A stretch of 64,000 bases of DNA, from assembly GCA_037954665.1 (NCBI GenBank), contig JBBMOL010000008.1:8153559-8217558 (forward strand), in the 5' to 3' direction. Position numbers and translations under genes: made by a program. Below the pieces are notes generated by a model. That model did not search any database. It saw nothing but the letters and a program-made list of their open reading frames with translations, and was not told the DNA's origin. This stretch comes from Laguncularia racemosa. Taxonomy: Eukaryota > Streptophyta > Magnoliopsida > Myrtales > Combretaceae. Shown here piece by piece: positions 1 through 13,000 of the stretch; position 1 is the stretch's first letter; every line of letters starts with the position of its first letter.

Positions 1-1018
1 CCTATTCCGCTCATCCCCTTCGTAAGCTCTTTGATCGGGATACTATTACCTAAACTACTCTATCATGTGAAGTTCCGGAAATTAATAATATGTTCTTACT
101 TCTTTCTATAACCTTGAATGATGCACAATGGACAATTAGCTTAGAGATGCAGGCCTTTTATGATGGAAGTTTACTCTTCCGAATTTGCTATCTTAATCAT
201 ACCGATGTTGCTATTTTTTTGTAGATAAAAATATCGTTGTTGGATAATCGAATAGGTACTTAACTATGCACTGCACTTGTTTAAAATTTTGAATATGAAT
301 CTTTTCCTCTGTAGGAGAGTCTCCAGATAAGAGGAGGAAGTTAGGAAATTGCCTCATTGAGGCCCTTAAACTTGTTATATTTATTATTGGTAAGTTTTTT
401 CACATCATGTTCTCTTTCCTTTTATTTTTTACATATGTATTTTAACAGATGTCTATCTATAGAACTTGTGAAATACCGTTATCTGTTAATGAAATATTTG
501 AATAGTTCCAATATTATTGATTATGGAACAATCTAGGTGGATAATTCCTTGATGAAAAACCTTGAGCCAGTTAATCGGTAGTCATTTCCAAATGTATTAT
601 TATGTGCTTAAATATCAATGAAGCCAATTCCAAAGAAACTTAATCCTTCATACAAGTTGCATTTGGAGGGTTTAGGTTGAGCATGTGGTGTGCTAAGTTA
701 TATTGTTATAATGTGGAAATGGGATTATATTACTTAGTTATAAATTTATAATATACTCATTTTTCTAGCTTTATGGAATGTAAAGCTTGTTACCCCTTAT
801 GTTTTGCTTTCCTTTTCTTGATGATGATTTAAAGAGAAGCTTTATAGTTATTTTTCTTGCTATCTCTTCTAGTTCTAATTAGTAATCACTTGTTACATGA
901 GCATGAGCATGAGCAATTTACTTTATATATGTAATTTGTAAATATGTAATAGTACTTTATAGTTTCTACTTTCTACCATAGCTCTCTTTACTCCTTTTTT
1001 TTTTTTTTTTTCTTACAG
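1..1018. other. AT-rich sequence upstream of the hAT transposase remnant, with one exon-like segment
   Basis: No complete gene is visible. Positions 315-389 look like a small exon: a TAG acceptor follows a pyrimidine-rich stretch, one of the three frames is open across it, and a GTAAG donor follows. Its 25-codon product is not recognised. Just before the hAT coding start, a T-run and CTTACAG at 1011-1018 look like a 3' splice site, so the transposase mRNA may have had a spliced 5' leader running back into this stretch. No copy of the hAT terminal motif (GTTGTCAAAATCGC-like) was found here, so the element's left end may lie outside the window. Confidence 0.35.
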
Positions 1019-1043
1019 GATTTTAAGTATTGATTGAGTTAAA

Positions 1044-3621
1044 ATGTCACCTTTCAAATCATCTAGAGAGAGTTCGAAAAGAAAGAATTCACTTGGAAGT
1101 AGATCTGATGTAGGTTGGGAGTATGAAATTGATGTAGACAACAATGGGAAAAAAGTTAAATGTAAGTATTGTAATAAAGTTGTTAGTGGAGGCATTTACA
1201 GATTCAAGAATCACTTGGGGTGTATGCATAAAGATGTAGAGTCATGCACCAGTGTCCCGGATGATGTAAAAAATGAAATGTTAACAATGTTGCTAAAAGC
1301 GGCAAAATTATTAGAAATAAAGAGAAAGCAAATTCATGGCATTGAAGATTCTGATGATGCTGATGATGAGGTGGAGTAAACAGGGATAAACAAAAAAGAA
1401 AGGAATTGCATGAACTTCTTTATGAAACAAAAAAAAAAAAATTTGTCAAAGTGGAACACGGGTAACGCAAGGTACAATTAACCAATTCACGAAGAAAGAT
1501 TTGAGAGAAGAATGTAGCCAACAAATTGCTCGTTTTTTCTATACTAGTGCAATTCTATTTAACTGTGTCAAAAATCCAGAGTTTGTGAAGATGCTTCAAG
1601 TGGTTGGTCGATATGGATGTGGGCTTAAACCTCCTTCTTATCATGAGCTAAGGGTGACTTGTTTGAAGAAAGAAGTAGCTCGAACAATGGAATTACTTAA
1701 TGACTATAAAGCTGAATCGAAAAAAATAGGTTGCTCTATTATGTTTGATGCATGGACTGATAGAAAGAGGCGTTCCATATGCAATTTCTTGGTTAATAGC
1801 CTTAAAGGAACGGTCTTCTTATCATCTATAAGTGCTTCTGATGTATCCAAGACAACCGACAAAGTTTTGGCAATGCTAGATCATATTGTGGAGAAGGTTG
1901 GAGAGGAAAATGTTGTACAAGTTATTACAGATAATGCTGCAAATTATAAAGCAGCAGGAGAAAAATTGATGGAGAAGAGAAAATGCTTATATAGGAAAAC
2001 TTGTGCTGCACATTGCATCGATTTGATCTTGGAAGACTTTGAGAAGAATTTGAAGATCCATCAGGGGACAATTGCAAAAGGAAGGCAAATTACTACATAT
2101 ATTTATTCCAAGACTATACTTATCTCAATTTTGAGAAGATACACTAAAGGGAGGGACTTGATTAGACCTGGTGTAACTTGTTTTGCCACTTCGTATTTGA
2201 CATTAGGTTGCCTTAGTGAGTTGAAAAGTGCATTGATGATGATGTTCACTTCTAGTCATTGGAAATCATGTAAGTATTCGACCACAAGTGATGGAAAGCG
2301 GATTCAATAAGTGGTTTTGGATAGTAGGTTTTGGAAGAATGTTATTGTTTACCTTAAAGCTGCATTTCCCTTGATTAAAGTGCTTAGATTAGTGGATTCT
2401 GATGATCAACCAGCTATGGGTTTCATTTATCCAGAAATAGATCATGCTAAGCAGAAAATTAAAGCAAACTTCAACAATGTAAAGAAAAGGTAATATCGTA
2501 ACTTGTTAGCTATATATATATATATATATATATATTCTTTAGTGCTAATTTTAAAGTTTCATTTCTAAATTGAAATCATATTTATTTAATGTAGTTATGA
2601 ACCTATCTTCAAGATTATTGACAAGAGATGGGAGCTTCAACTTCATAGACCATTACATGCTGCAGCTTATTATTTGAATCCCCATTATCATTATAGTGAT
2701 GATTTTAAAGTTAATGCCGATGTTAAGATTGGATTATATAGTTGCATAGAGCGTATGGTTTCTAATCCAACAGAAAGGTGTAAGATTGATATGCAGCTTG
2801 AAAGATTTAAGGATGCTAAGGGACTATTTGGCATTGAAGCTGCAAGGTTAGCAAGAAACAAAAAAGCTCCAACTAAATGGTGGGATTCATATGGAGATGA
2901 ATGCCTAGAACTACAAAAGTTTGCTATTCGTGTTTTAAGTTTGACTTGTAGTTCTTTAGGTTGTGAGTGGAATTAGAGTGCATTTGAAATGGTATGATAC
3001 AAATAGTTCTTTTATTTAATTTTATATCTAATTACTTATTAAGATTATGAATCTTATAAAGTTATGTATAACCTTTTTCATTTTCAGGTCCATACCAAAA
3101 AGAGGAATAGGTTGCATCAACAAAAGATGAATGATTTAGTCTTTGTAATGCATAACTTGAAATTAAGAAATAGGAAAGAAAGATGCATTGCTGACACTGA
3201 CACTTCTATTTTCACTATTGAAGATCTCTAATCTGATGATGAATGGATAGTTGAAGAAGAAAATGTGTTTGACTTATCAAATGAGAATGAAGGTCAAGGT
3301 GTGTTGCATATCTTTCCAAGTCTAAGGGATGAAGATAAAGATGATGCAGAGGAGGACGAAATTGGTGCTTATGTCAATTTGGAGAGTCTTGTCAGTAAGT
3401 CCCTAATCCCAAATGATTTAGACCTTCATGATATTGATAATGTTGAAGCTGAAATGCAAATAGGAACTTCAAAAAATTTGGAATTAGAGGATATGGAAAT
3501 CATTGGTAGCAGTACACCTCATGATGATGTTGACATTGATGAAGAAGAAGATGATGGAGATGCAAATGATGATGATGATATGGATGAGAGAGATGGTGGA
3601 AATTGTGATGATCTATTTTAG
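1044..3621 (+). pseudogene. hAT transposase pseudogene (BED finger, DUF659-type core, dimerisation region, acidic tail)
   Basis: Related hAT proteins bind element ends and catalyse excision. In order: a BED zinc finger at 1044-1376 with C40, C43, H57 and H62; a DUF659-type core at 1501-2489 with an aspartate in DAWTD (about 1747) and another in TDNAANY (about 1930); a GT-AG intron 2490-2594 containing a TA repeat; an exon from 2595 with the PLHAAAYYLNP motif; the dimerisation region (WWDSYG) from about 2878, running through a second intron (donor about 2991, acceptor about 3088); and an acidic Asp/Glu-rich tail ending in TAG at 3619-3621. Breaks: stop at 1377, loss of frame between 1377 and 1500, in-frame TAA at 2308, a TAG where the family has Trp near 2974, and a TAA near 3230. 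The order matches the family closely, so identity is secure and loss of function is clear. Confidence 0.85.
2511..2535. repeat. (TA)n microsatellite in the hAT pseudogene intron
   Basis: About 12 uninterrupted TA units lie inside the 2490-2594 intron of the hAT pseudogene. Confidence 0.9.
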
Positions 3622-3933
3622 TTCTTGTTTTGTAATATGATTTATGATTTCATAACTTTTATTGAGACTTTTGGTTGATTATTTATATTATACAACTTAT
3701 GCTTGATTATCTATATTATGACTTTTATTGTGATTTATGACCCAATTCTATGTTGAAATTTTTAATTTATATTATCCATTATATTTTTTAATGACTACTG
3801 TAAGTAAATTTTTAATATTTAAATGTTATTTTATAAAGGTTGTAAAAACTTACGTTTTTACGTTCCATTTCTACGTTCCGATTCTACGGACCCCCTAGCG
3901 ATTCTATGTAAAATCGCAATTTTGACAACTATG

Positions 3934-6900
3934 CATTTGACCATGCGTGTTTACAAAATTATTAGAATGTTTGTTGTGATTAGAAAAAAAAAAACAACAC
4001 ATTACAATTAAATGATGGTGAAATATAAATGTTTTGACAATGTTTCAAATGGATTAGTGTTTTCAAACTCGTAGAATGATTCTTTTAACATCTTATTATC
4101 ATTATTTCAATTATGGATTACCCATATAAAAAGAAAACATTATTGCTATAGAGGTTAACAAATGTAAATGTGTGCATGTATGTGGATGCCTATGCATGCA
4201 CGTATGTATGTGCGTGTGTGCATAAAAATATATCCTTTTAATTTTGTTTGACTATAAGATGAATATCAAACATCATAAGTTCTTTATATTTCCATAAAAT
4301 ATATAAACAAGTGATCCTTTTCCTTTTTATTCTTTATTATTATTATTATTATTATTTACAAAAATCCCATTAAAAGTCCCTTGAATTTCAACTATCAACA
4401 TTAAAGGACATCAACCTCAAAGATGTTATAAACACCATTTATAAGAAACTATAATTGATTTCTTGAATTGCTTTCAAATAATTTTGAGTTATAAGAGATA
4501 TTAAAATAAACATAGCAATGTTTACCATTGTTCTTACTCCATATATAAATTTAAAAACAATAAACAATATTCCATAAGAAAATTAGTTTTAAAAACTTAT
4601 CTTGAAGTTGAATCATTCAATTATTTGATTATTTGTTCTTTTGCATTTTCCATATGCTTTCCTATAGTGGTTCCTTCATTTTTTTTTTTTTTTCAAACCT
4701 TTCAACTTGACTTCAAGGACATTGATTGGTGACACAAAAAGGAAATCAAAAAAGGACATTGAGGCATGATAGGGTCACAATCCTTGGAGATTAAATGAAC
4801 CATATTTTCATTGCTAAAGGATTTTAACTAATTAATTTCTCATGGGATATAATTAAGTCTAAAAATTTAAATAACAGCTTTTTAGGCTATAAATCATATG
4901 AAGGATAAGAGAGGATGATGATATTAGTTGCGAACGTTTTTAATAGTTTTTGAGAGAGAGGGGGGGAGGAATTATAGAAATTCCCTAGTATTTCTTTAAG
5001 AGCAAATAGTGTTATTAAAGGCATCCTTATACAATACAAAACAAAATGACTTTTCCAAGGGACATGATAATTGAATCTTGTCCTTAATCTTGTTTCTTGC
5101 CATAACATTAGGTTGAGAAGAATAAAAAAAAAATGATCTAGACCCATTATATTAAAGAAACATGTCTTAAATACTTAAAATATCACATTATTTTGTGCAA
5201 AAGATGCAACATTTGTAGAAAAACACTTTGCTTTAATGTCTTTCACTTTGTTTGAATGAAATGTCTATAGACCGATGCTTCATCATTTGAATATCTCATA
5301 ATTTGTTCAAATGATGTGTTTGCTATAGATTCTCTCCAACTCTCAACATGACTTCATTCAAATCTCACTCTTAACAGATTACAATGAAAATCTTAATTCA
5401 TAAGACACGGGGAAAGGACTTTGATCATTCATTGGGCATGAGAAATAGCGGAATACACTTTTAATTTCCACTTAGTTTGAATTTCATATATAACATTTAA
5501 ACTACTTTTTGTTGGAATAGATCTTATCTTAAAACTTAGTTTTACTGCCACTTTTAATTGAACATTAATGTCCCTGTTGTTTTAAGTTTCACTAGAATAC
5601 TTAATCTAATATCCAAACATATGGTTGACAGTCTACAAACCATAAATGATGTTAACATAAGAAGATGTCATAAGTTAAAAAAAAAAAGGTACTATAGTTG
5701 TCACAAATAATAATTGGTTATTTATTAATGTTTCATTCATGGTATTTAATTTGTTTATCATAAAATAAAATCTCTTATCAATCAATGGATATACTAGAAA
5801 AAAAATTCTAACAAATCTTAAAAAACTATTTTCTAGACATTAAATCTATAGGTATATAAGTTTGTAATATATATCACATACGTGTTACCTACATTACGCG
5901 CTTCCTCCCATTGGGTAGAGATTAATATTGCATATATATGATACTTAACGATGAAGAAGAAAATGAAAAGAGGGACTGAAGAGGAGGAAAAGACGTTCTC
6001 AATAAGTTTTTATATGTTTTGATAAGTGAATGAGGCATAATGATTCAAAGAGTATAGGACTGTCACTCTAAGTGGTCATCAATATAAGGACACTCCGTGC
6101 ATTGCATCAAGTGTCATGCCTTAAGGAGCACCTTAGTCATAACAGCCTGCAATATACTATACTGAAGTCTATGGTTAACTATATTTCAGTACACATAAAC
6201 TTCAACATAAGGCGTCTTTACTCTAGAAACCTCAATAAAGATAACGATTTTACAAATATTAAGGCTAATTTATAATTAAAGTAAAACATAGAGTTCTACA
6301 TATGTAATAAGTGGAGAAATAAGTCTAAATAATTAATATTACATTTATTAAAAAAAAGAGTCTATTCAAAATTAAAAATATCTATTCTAATAGTCTTCAT
6401 CCTCACTCACCTGTTTAATAGTATCTTGAAGATTTTCATTGTTGGCTGGATTTTACTGGAGTAAAACTAGTATAGTGCCTACAAAAAGGGAAAACTATGG
6501 GGGTGTAAGCTATATCCAACTTAGTGAGGTCCCGGTTCAAAACTACCTTTCATGTAAGACAAACAAGTTATTGTTTTAATGCATAAATGCATGAACAATC
6601 ATATGCCATTTATCACATATAGTTTATTAGAAACTACATGAGGTCTAAGGATATTTTTGACTAATATAACCTTACCTTAACTTTGGGTTGAGGATCTTTT
6701 AAAATTTCATCAAAGTTTGGGTTACCAATTTTGTTACACTAATACACATCCTTGGAGATATAAAACTCAGAGTCATGCTCTATATATCAATAATTATGCT
6801 AAAATGATCTTCTAAGTAAAGACCTAAGACAAACCAAAAGAAAATAATGTTTTCCTTGCTCGCACGCTTCCAGATGTATACACCTAAAATAGAATAATGA

Positions 6901-8289
6901 ACATGGATTCATACCAATACACAACAATTCTCAAGTCATTTTTGTATTGTTAGAATAGGATACTCCCCTAGGGTATTCTTCCATTACTTGTATAATTGTG
7001 ATGGAATATGGAAGAATATGCAAAAGGTATGCATGATTCATTTCAAGTTAAGAATTTTGATACACTTAGCATATATTGAAAGGTAACTAACAATTTGTAG
7101 ACACTCAATCAATTAAAAGAATAGCCATGAATACAAGCAACTTTACTTTCTTTTTCTTTATGTCTCATCAATCAAACAAATCAACTAAATTAAACACACA
7201 CATGGGTTCATTAATATTCAACTTTAAGTGCTACTAAAGCTATAAGCACAAATTAAGTGGCAATCATTGTTGGTATTCACCTTGCCATTTTTTTCAAGGA
7301 TTGTAAGAATCCTTAAGTAAAAGCTAAAAATCTTTTGAAAAACTTATTTAAAAATGGAGAAACATATACATATAAGGATAACTACTTTTAAGATAAACTA
7401 TTTTAACATCCCGTTGCTAACTCTGTATCTTATTAAAGTCTTTTAGACTGTTTTAGTATTAGGTCATCCATTTAGGGATTAGTCTATTGTCAAGGTCTAC
7501 GCTTAGGTCCTTTTTTAGGAAAGTCCTATTCATGTTATAATAAGGCAAATATATGTCTAAGAGTATGTCAAGAATAGGTCCAAGAATATGTTCAATAAAG
7601 TTCAATAGATCAAAATGATCATATATAGTCATAAGTCCTCAAGGTTCAGAAAAATAACCTTAACATCCTTTCTTTGAAAATTTGTATTTATTATGAGTTC
7701 AAAATATATTTAAACACCAAAAAAATATTCTAAATAAAAGAAAAATAGAATAGTTTTTCAAAGGTAAAGTTTCTTGAAGTGGAATTATTGATGGAACTTA
7801 TAACTTTTACAAATGGAAGATGTTAGTATACGTATACGAAGAATATATTGAGAAAATAATTAGAGTTAATCAAGATTACCTTGATTGGATAAAAACTCTT
7901 GGAACACCAAAAATAAAGGTTCTAAAATATAGAAAATAGGTAAGATTAGTAACTTCTTTAAGAGAGTTTGAAACCACTCAATCTTCTTGGAAGTTTCTTA
8001 CCTTAGTGCATGGAGTAGGTGGTCTCAAAACTTTTGTTGGTTTTGGAGACATAAGCGGGGCTAATTATGGATGCAACTTTTTATCTTTCTAGTGGAATAT
8101 TAGGTGTGTTTGGTGGAAAGTTGGATAAGGAAAAATCAGAGGAAAAAAGTGGTAAAGTGCTGTGTAAAAGTGTAGGGTTTTACTTAGGTAATTTAGCTTT
8201 TTTACTTCATCTTTATTAATAGTTAAGTTTTGTTGTTTTGTTATTTATTAATGTTATGTTTGTCCATGCCTAAAGGGACAAGATTTAGC
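3934..8289. other. AT-rich intergenic DNA, no gene recognised
   Basis: All frames are short and none resembles a known protein. Simple sequences include a TGTG/CATG-rich stretch at 4170-4225, (TTA)n at 4333-4356 and poly(T) at 4680-4694. From about 6400 the sequence resembles the non-coding retroelement-like DNA elsewhere in the window: 7865-7905 (ACCTTGATTGGAT followed by AACTCTTGGAA) recalls 32985-33025 (ACCTTGATTGATT, then AACTCTTGAGA). A decayed copy of that family on the minus strand is possible but not established. Confidence 0.4.
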
Positions 8290-9240
8290 AAGTTTTAGAG
8301 TCATTATTGACCTAAGATATGATAGGATAAACTAGGATAATTATAACTTAAGATAAGATAAGGTAATGAATGCCTGATGAATAAGATTACATGTTGTTTG
8401 AGATATTCAAAGGAGGAGCTCAAAACTGGTGGGATCTAAGCTATTTTTAAGTAAATTTTTAAGTCATTTGTAGGTTATTTCCTTAGCTTAATCATGTTAA
8501 ATTTTAGATTAATTTAGGATAGATTAAGATTAGGTAAGATGGTCTTAAGATGAGGTAGAGTAAGCTAAGGTAAGGTAATCATGTGTTTTGGAGATGAGAT
8601 TTGCATGAAATTTTCTTCTTGCTTGACCAGGACTAAAACTTTAATTTTTGCATGATATTTTTAGGTCTTTATCCTAGTTTAATCAAGTTAATTTAGGATA
8701 GTTTAGATTAGATTAAGTTAAGATAAGTTAGGGTGAATTGGATGAAGACATGTTAGGTGAAATTGCATGGGGAAAGGTCTACATGAGTGAGGGAATTGCA
8801 ACTGATTTTGATTTGGTCTTTTTTTTTTTCTGCATTTTTCCATGTATTTTTTCTAAGTAAATAAGGTGTAGTTAAGATACAATAGGTTGTAATTAAGGTA
8901 AGATTTGGTAAGGATAAGAAGGTAGAATAGGGTAAGAGAAATCATTGTGAAGTTGGACAAAGTCACATGTTCAATGTCTCTTCTTTGGACATGCCACCTT
9001 ATGTCCCTTTCCACATTAATTTCATGTCCTTTTCTTAGGTTAGTCAAGATAACATAGGCTAGTATTGAGATAAGATTTGATGGAATTGATTAGAAGTTGA
9101 TAAGATAAGATAAGGGTTAAAAAATCAAAGTTTTGCATGGAAATTTACCCCTGAAGATGGTGTCTTGGAGTGGGTGTTGCAACCAACTTGCTTTGTGTAA
9201 TTTTTCTGGTATTTTATGTGTGATTGGGTAATCAAAGATA
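8290..9240. repeat. Degenerate tandem array, about five units of ~190 bp
   Basis: Five successive stretches begin near 8292, 8507, 8694, 8864 and 9052. Each starts with a purine-rich run of AGATAAG, AGGTAAG and GGATAG motifs, then a segment around TTGCATG or CATGTT, then a T-rich segment with TTTTTAGGT or TTTTCTTAGG just before the next unit. Units are 170-215 bp and strongly diverged, so this is an old array. No reading frame crosses it. Confidence 0.5.
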
Positions 9241-12200
9241 TGATAATAAATTATAAAAAAATTAGTTAAAATATATTAGGATTTAGGGGTGGTTTCAAGC
9301 TTAACTGCTTAGGATATTTTAGGTCAAAGTTTAAGGATTTTCAATTTTGAGTTGGTTTTGTAATTGGATTGGTTATTAGTTTGTGTTTATTTTTGCTGAT
9401 CTAGGTTTTAAAATATTAATCCTTATAATTAAGATAAAATTGGATGGATTTAAAAAGGATTTGATTCAAGTCAAACTTGTTTTCTTGAATTGTCTATTTA
9501 TCCATCAAAAGTTGACTTTAGTCAAATTAGAGTGAACTTTAAGTAATTGTGTTTATGTTTTTAAATCCAATACTCCAAAAATACTTGGGGTTGAGTACTA
9601 GTCTTATAAATAAAATTTGATCAAATTTGAGTTTACTTTACTAGACAAAATCTCAAGGTGAAGACTAAATCTTTAGGTAAGGGGTTCAGTGGTGCTTGGT
9701 GAAATTGATGGTTTCAAACTAAAATTTCACTAAGTCAAATCCATCAGTTTTATAGAAAAAGAAAAGGTAAATCTACAATGTCTCATCTTTCAAGTCTATC
9801 CTAAGTTATATCAGGTTTTAGCTCCAATACTTTAAGTCTACTAAAATCTTCTCAGAGGTGTTGAATAAAAGACTTAAGTTAGTAAGTCAGATAGAGTTAG
9901 TTGACTTTAGTCGACTTTTACTTCAACTAAGTTGATTAGGTCAATTCATAGTGTATCGAGTTATCTCTAACTCATAGACTAATTTTGGGTTTATTTGAAA
10001 CTATATCTTAAATGTATCTCCTTATTCAAAATCTATTTGATAAAATTTTATTGATTGAAATTTTTAGGGAGTTACATTAAAAGTCTATTGAATAATTAAA
10101 AGGTAGACTCTATGCATTAGTGTTGGGAGTTAGAATTATGATCACATACTAAGAATTAAAAGTATGTAAAATATAGCTAAAAGTTTTTGAATGAGAGATG
10201 TTGATGGTATTATGGAAAAAAAATAAAAAAAATTAATAGCCATGTGTGAACATGTTATTTAGCTAAAGGAGCTAAAAAAGAAGTTAAAGGGTTCAAAAGC
10301 CATGAGACAACTTAAGCTTGCTGAGAAAAATAAGAATCAAGAGGATCACTCTCAATGAACTTTATTCCTACTTTACTAGCCTAATACTCAATTTCTGCAA
10401 TCAGCATCAATTCATTGTTAACCTTTATTAGCATTGGGCCTAGCCTATTTACATATTATAAAATACGCACTCTTCTAAAAATCTAAAGCAAAACTGCTAA
10501 TTATTGAAAGATATACTCTGCATGTATTTATAGTAGCTGCTATGAATACATGAGGTTTCATCATGAAACTAATGCTCCTCCTTCCTGCAAACTTTATCTA
10601 GGGACTTCGAGTTATGACAATTTTAGAGTCACCACAAATCTATTAGATCCAAGCAAGATAACTTTGTTTAGGTAGGCTCATATTTATCCCCAAAATTAAA
10701 ATATTAGTTAGCTTATAGGGCAAAAATGTAGCCAGGAGTAGCTAGATGAATGCGACTAGACAGCAAATGTAATTTGATGCATTCGTTTCTTGTATTAAAT
10801 AAGTTAGGGCCGATAAATAATTAATGGTTGAATTTCATACAAACCCTAATGAATCTGCCATCCCCACGTTGCCTATCTTAATCATGGCGGCCCAGAAAAT
10901 ATTAACAGACCTGAATTACACATATAATAATTCGTTCTGGTATACATCAACCCAACCAAAAAAAAAGAAAGAAAAGAAAAAGACATATAAAACCCCTAGA
11001 AAACAGACAAAACCACCTCCATTATTATAAACTTTTTTTCCGCTATCCCAAACATCATCCTAAGAATCCAATGATGAGCCCAATAAGCAACACGTAGATT
11101 AGTTTAATTATGAAATTGGTTATACAATAATAATTAGCTCTTCGTTTCATCAATCGTCTTCCTCACAAAGCTTCCCCATAACAAACGGACATAACGACAC
11201 TCAAGCGGAGTACCTAGCGAGGAAATATATGGATGGATAACAAAGCCAAGAAGTCAGCACCACATAATATATAACCATTATTATAAACATTGCTATTAAC
11301 TAGTATTTAGTAAACTAATTTCGTGGATGTTGATAGGGCTAGCAAGCATAGTGCGAGTTCTTGTTTATGTTTTATTTTGTAAGTGAAAATTTTTATATTA
11401 AATAAAAACAATCTATTTTACAATATGCAAGAACTACTTTAGAACCTATATTACATTTATCTATAAGATATAAAGTGTCTAATATAGTTCATGAGATTAT
11501 TTTTTTAATTATAATCTTATAATATAAAACTTTTAAAGTAAGTTGTCTAACAATATTTTTCTACTATTTGTAATCGATATATTTATCAATCTAGTAATCT
11601 TTACTAATTTAATCATATATTTTTCAATCTTAATTTTTTTCATGAAGACATATCATGAACCTAATAATATAGCTTTCAAAAATTTATCATGAAGTGTTAT
11701 CATAAAATTGCAATTCATTGTAATGTCTAGATTCACTTATTTAAAGTAAGTAATAACACTTCCTTAATATGCTTAGTTTTTTTTTTTTTTAATTTTTATA
11801 ATAGACAAATGGGCTTGGGTTTTAAGCATGTATTAAGTTAAAAATGTTATTTTTTTTTATATTAAGTATTTTTATAAGATGAGTATAGAGTGCTTGAAGA
11901 TTGTATCGTATATGCTTCATAATACATATTTTAAAATGATTTGTAGTATAGAGATATTATTACCTTATATCACACTGAATGGGATTAGATTTTAGAAAAT
12001 TCGAAGTGAAACCTACTTTATTACCTACACAAAACATGCTCAATAATGCATGGAACAACAAAGCCCCAAGCTCTATTTGGTTTACTTAGTTAACCTATAT
12101 ATGTATGGAATATCTATAATTCACGGAGCTTATGTTTGAAAACCTTAAATTATAAAAGTCGTAATAATTCGCAAATTTCTTGTTGAGAGGATGAAAGAGA

Positions 12201-12616
12201 AATTCTTTTATTATTCAAATATATGTATTCATTTTTTCATAAAATTTGTAATTATTTTTTTAATTGAGAAAGCTTTACTTCAAACTCTTTTATTAATATA
12301 AGATAATTAATGTTGTCCCTAAGTATTGGGATTAAATGTGAATTAAAACTTTTAGAAATAATTATAATTTCACTATTAAAATTATTAATCAAGTGTAACT
12401 ATATCCTATAAAATTTAAAAATATCTTCTTTTAAAATTTTTTAAAAGTATGCATTTACTTTCATCTTATACCAATAATAAAAGAGGTTACCTTTATGGTC
12501 GGAAGATTTTGTTTCTTTTTTTTTTTTGTTTTTTTTTTAAGGGAGTTAAGTATACATTTTTAAGGAGTTTGTGTATATATTTGCCATTGACCTGTGATGT
12601 CAATTTACCCAAAAAT
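9241..12616. other. AT-rich intergenic DNA upstream of the GRAS gene
   Basis: No gene recognised. A 68-codon frame at 10824-11030 has no recognisable features and ends in a Lys/Pro low-complexity run. Poly(T) and A/T-rich runs are frequent (11778-11790, 11850-11857, 12513-12538). The last several hundred bases should contain distal promoter elements of the GRAS gene, but no specific motif could be assigned. Confidence 0.4.
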
Positions 12617-12626
12617 TTATAATATG
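12617..12626 (+). promoter_or_regulatory. Candidate TATA box of the SCL23-like gene
   Basis: TTTATAATAT lies 375 bp before the start codon and about 70 bp before the CT-rich stretch that often marks plant leaders. A start of transcription near 12650-12660 would fit. Another AT-rich candidate, GTATATATTTG, is at about 12572. Both are positional guesses. Confidence 0.3.
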
Positions 12627-12693
12627 CATTTTTGCATCGTTTATGAATTATCACGTCCATGACTAAGCACGTATGTAAATCTATCATCCTCTT

Positions 12694-12728
<35 letters not shown>

Positions 12729-12729
12729 T
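12694..12729 (+). repeat. (CT)n microsatellite in the presumed GRAS-gene leader
   Basis: About 17 CT units, interrupted once by GT, lie 270-310 bp before the GRAS start codon. CT-rich tracts are common in plant 5' untranslated regions near the transcription start. An upstream ATG at 12659 would be translated straight through this tract and stop at 12770-12772. Confidence 0.85.
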
Positions 12730-13000
12730 AAGTTTACAAGGTGAGGCAGGACTAGGAGGAGGCGAGAACTGATTGACTGAAGGGCTCAGCTCAGCTGGTA
12801 AAAGGTAAGGGACAGACATCTCACGTTGGTTTGAAACGGAACTCTGCAAAACTCTCTGAAATCCTGTACAAACATCCCTTGTCTTCTTTCCCTTAGATTT
12901 GTTCCTTTTTCTTAAAAAGTTTCTCCAAAAGCTGCTCTTCTTTCTTTTCTCTCTCTCTTCTCCAATTCTCAACGGTACCACCACCACGCACCATACGATC

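Larger units (their letters stand above)
1019..3933 (+). mobile_element. Degenerate hAT-superfamily DNA transposon (left end not seen)
   Basis: The block holds a broken hAT transposase and ends on the right at about 3933. The terminal motif, read from the right end inward, is CATAGTTGTCAAAATTGCG. It matches both ends of the 789-bp element at 20808-21596 (TATAGTTGTTAAAATCG and CAAGGTTGTCAAACTCACG), which fixes the right boundary. The last ~100 bp (about 3835-3933) are also similar to 21490-21596, including the segment around CCTCTAGCGATTCTA. No target-site duplication can be shown because the left end is missing. The element cannot move on its own in its present state. Confidence 0.75.

Noticed and set aside
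3265..3621. Acidic 118-codon frame considered as a separate gene
   Set aside because: It is in frame with the preceding hAT dimerisation region, separated only by a TAA, so it is the acidic tail of the broken transposase.
12899..13000. Upstream extension of the GRAS frame by 34 codons
   Set aside because: It begins at a TTG, contains no ATG, and encodes a Phe/Leu-rich stretch typical of translated leader. ATG at 13001 is the first valid start.
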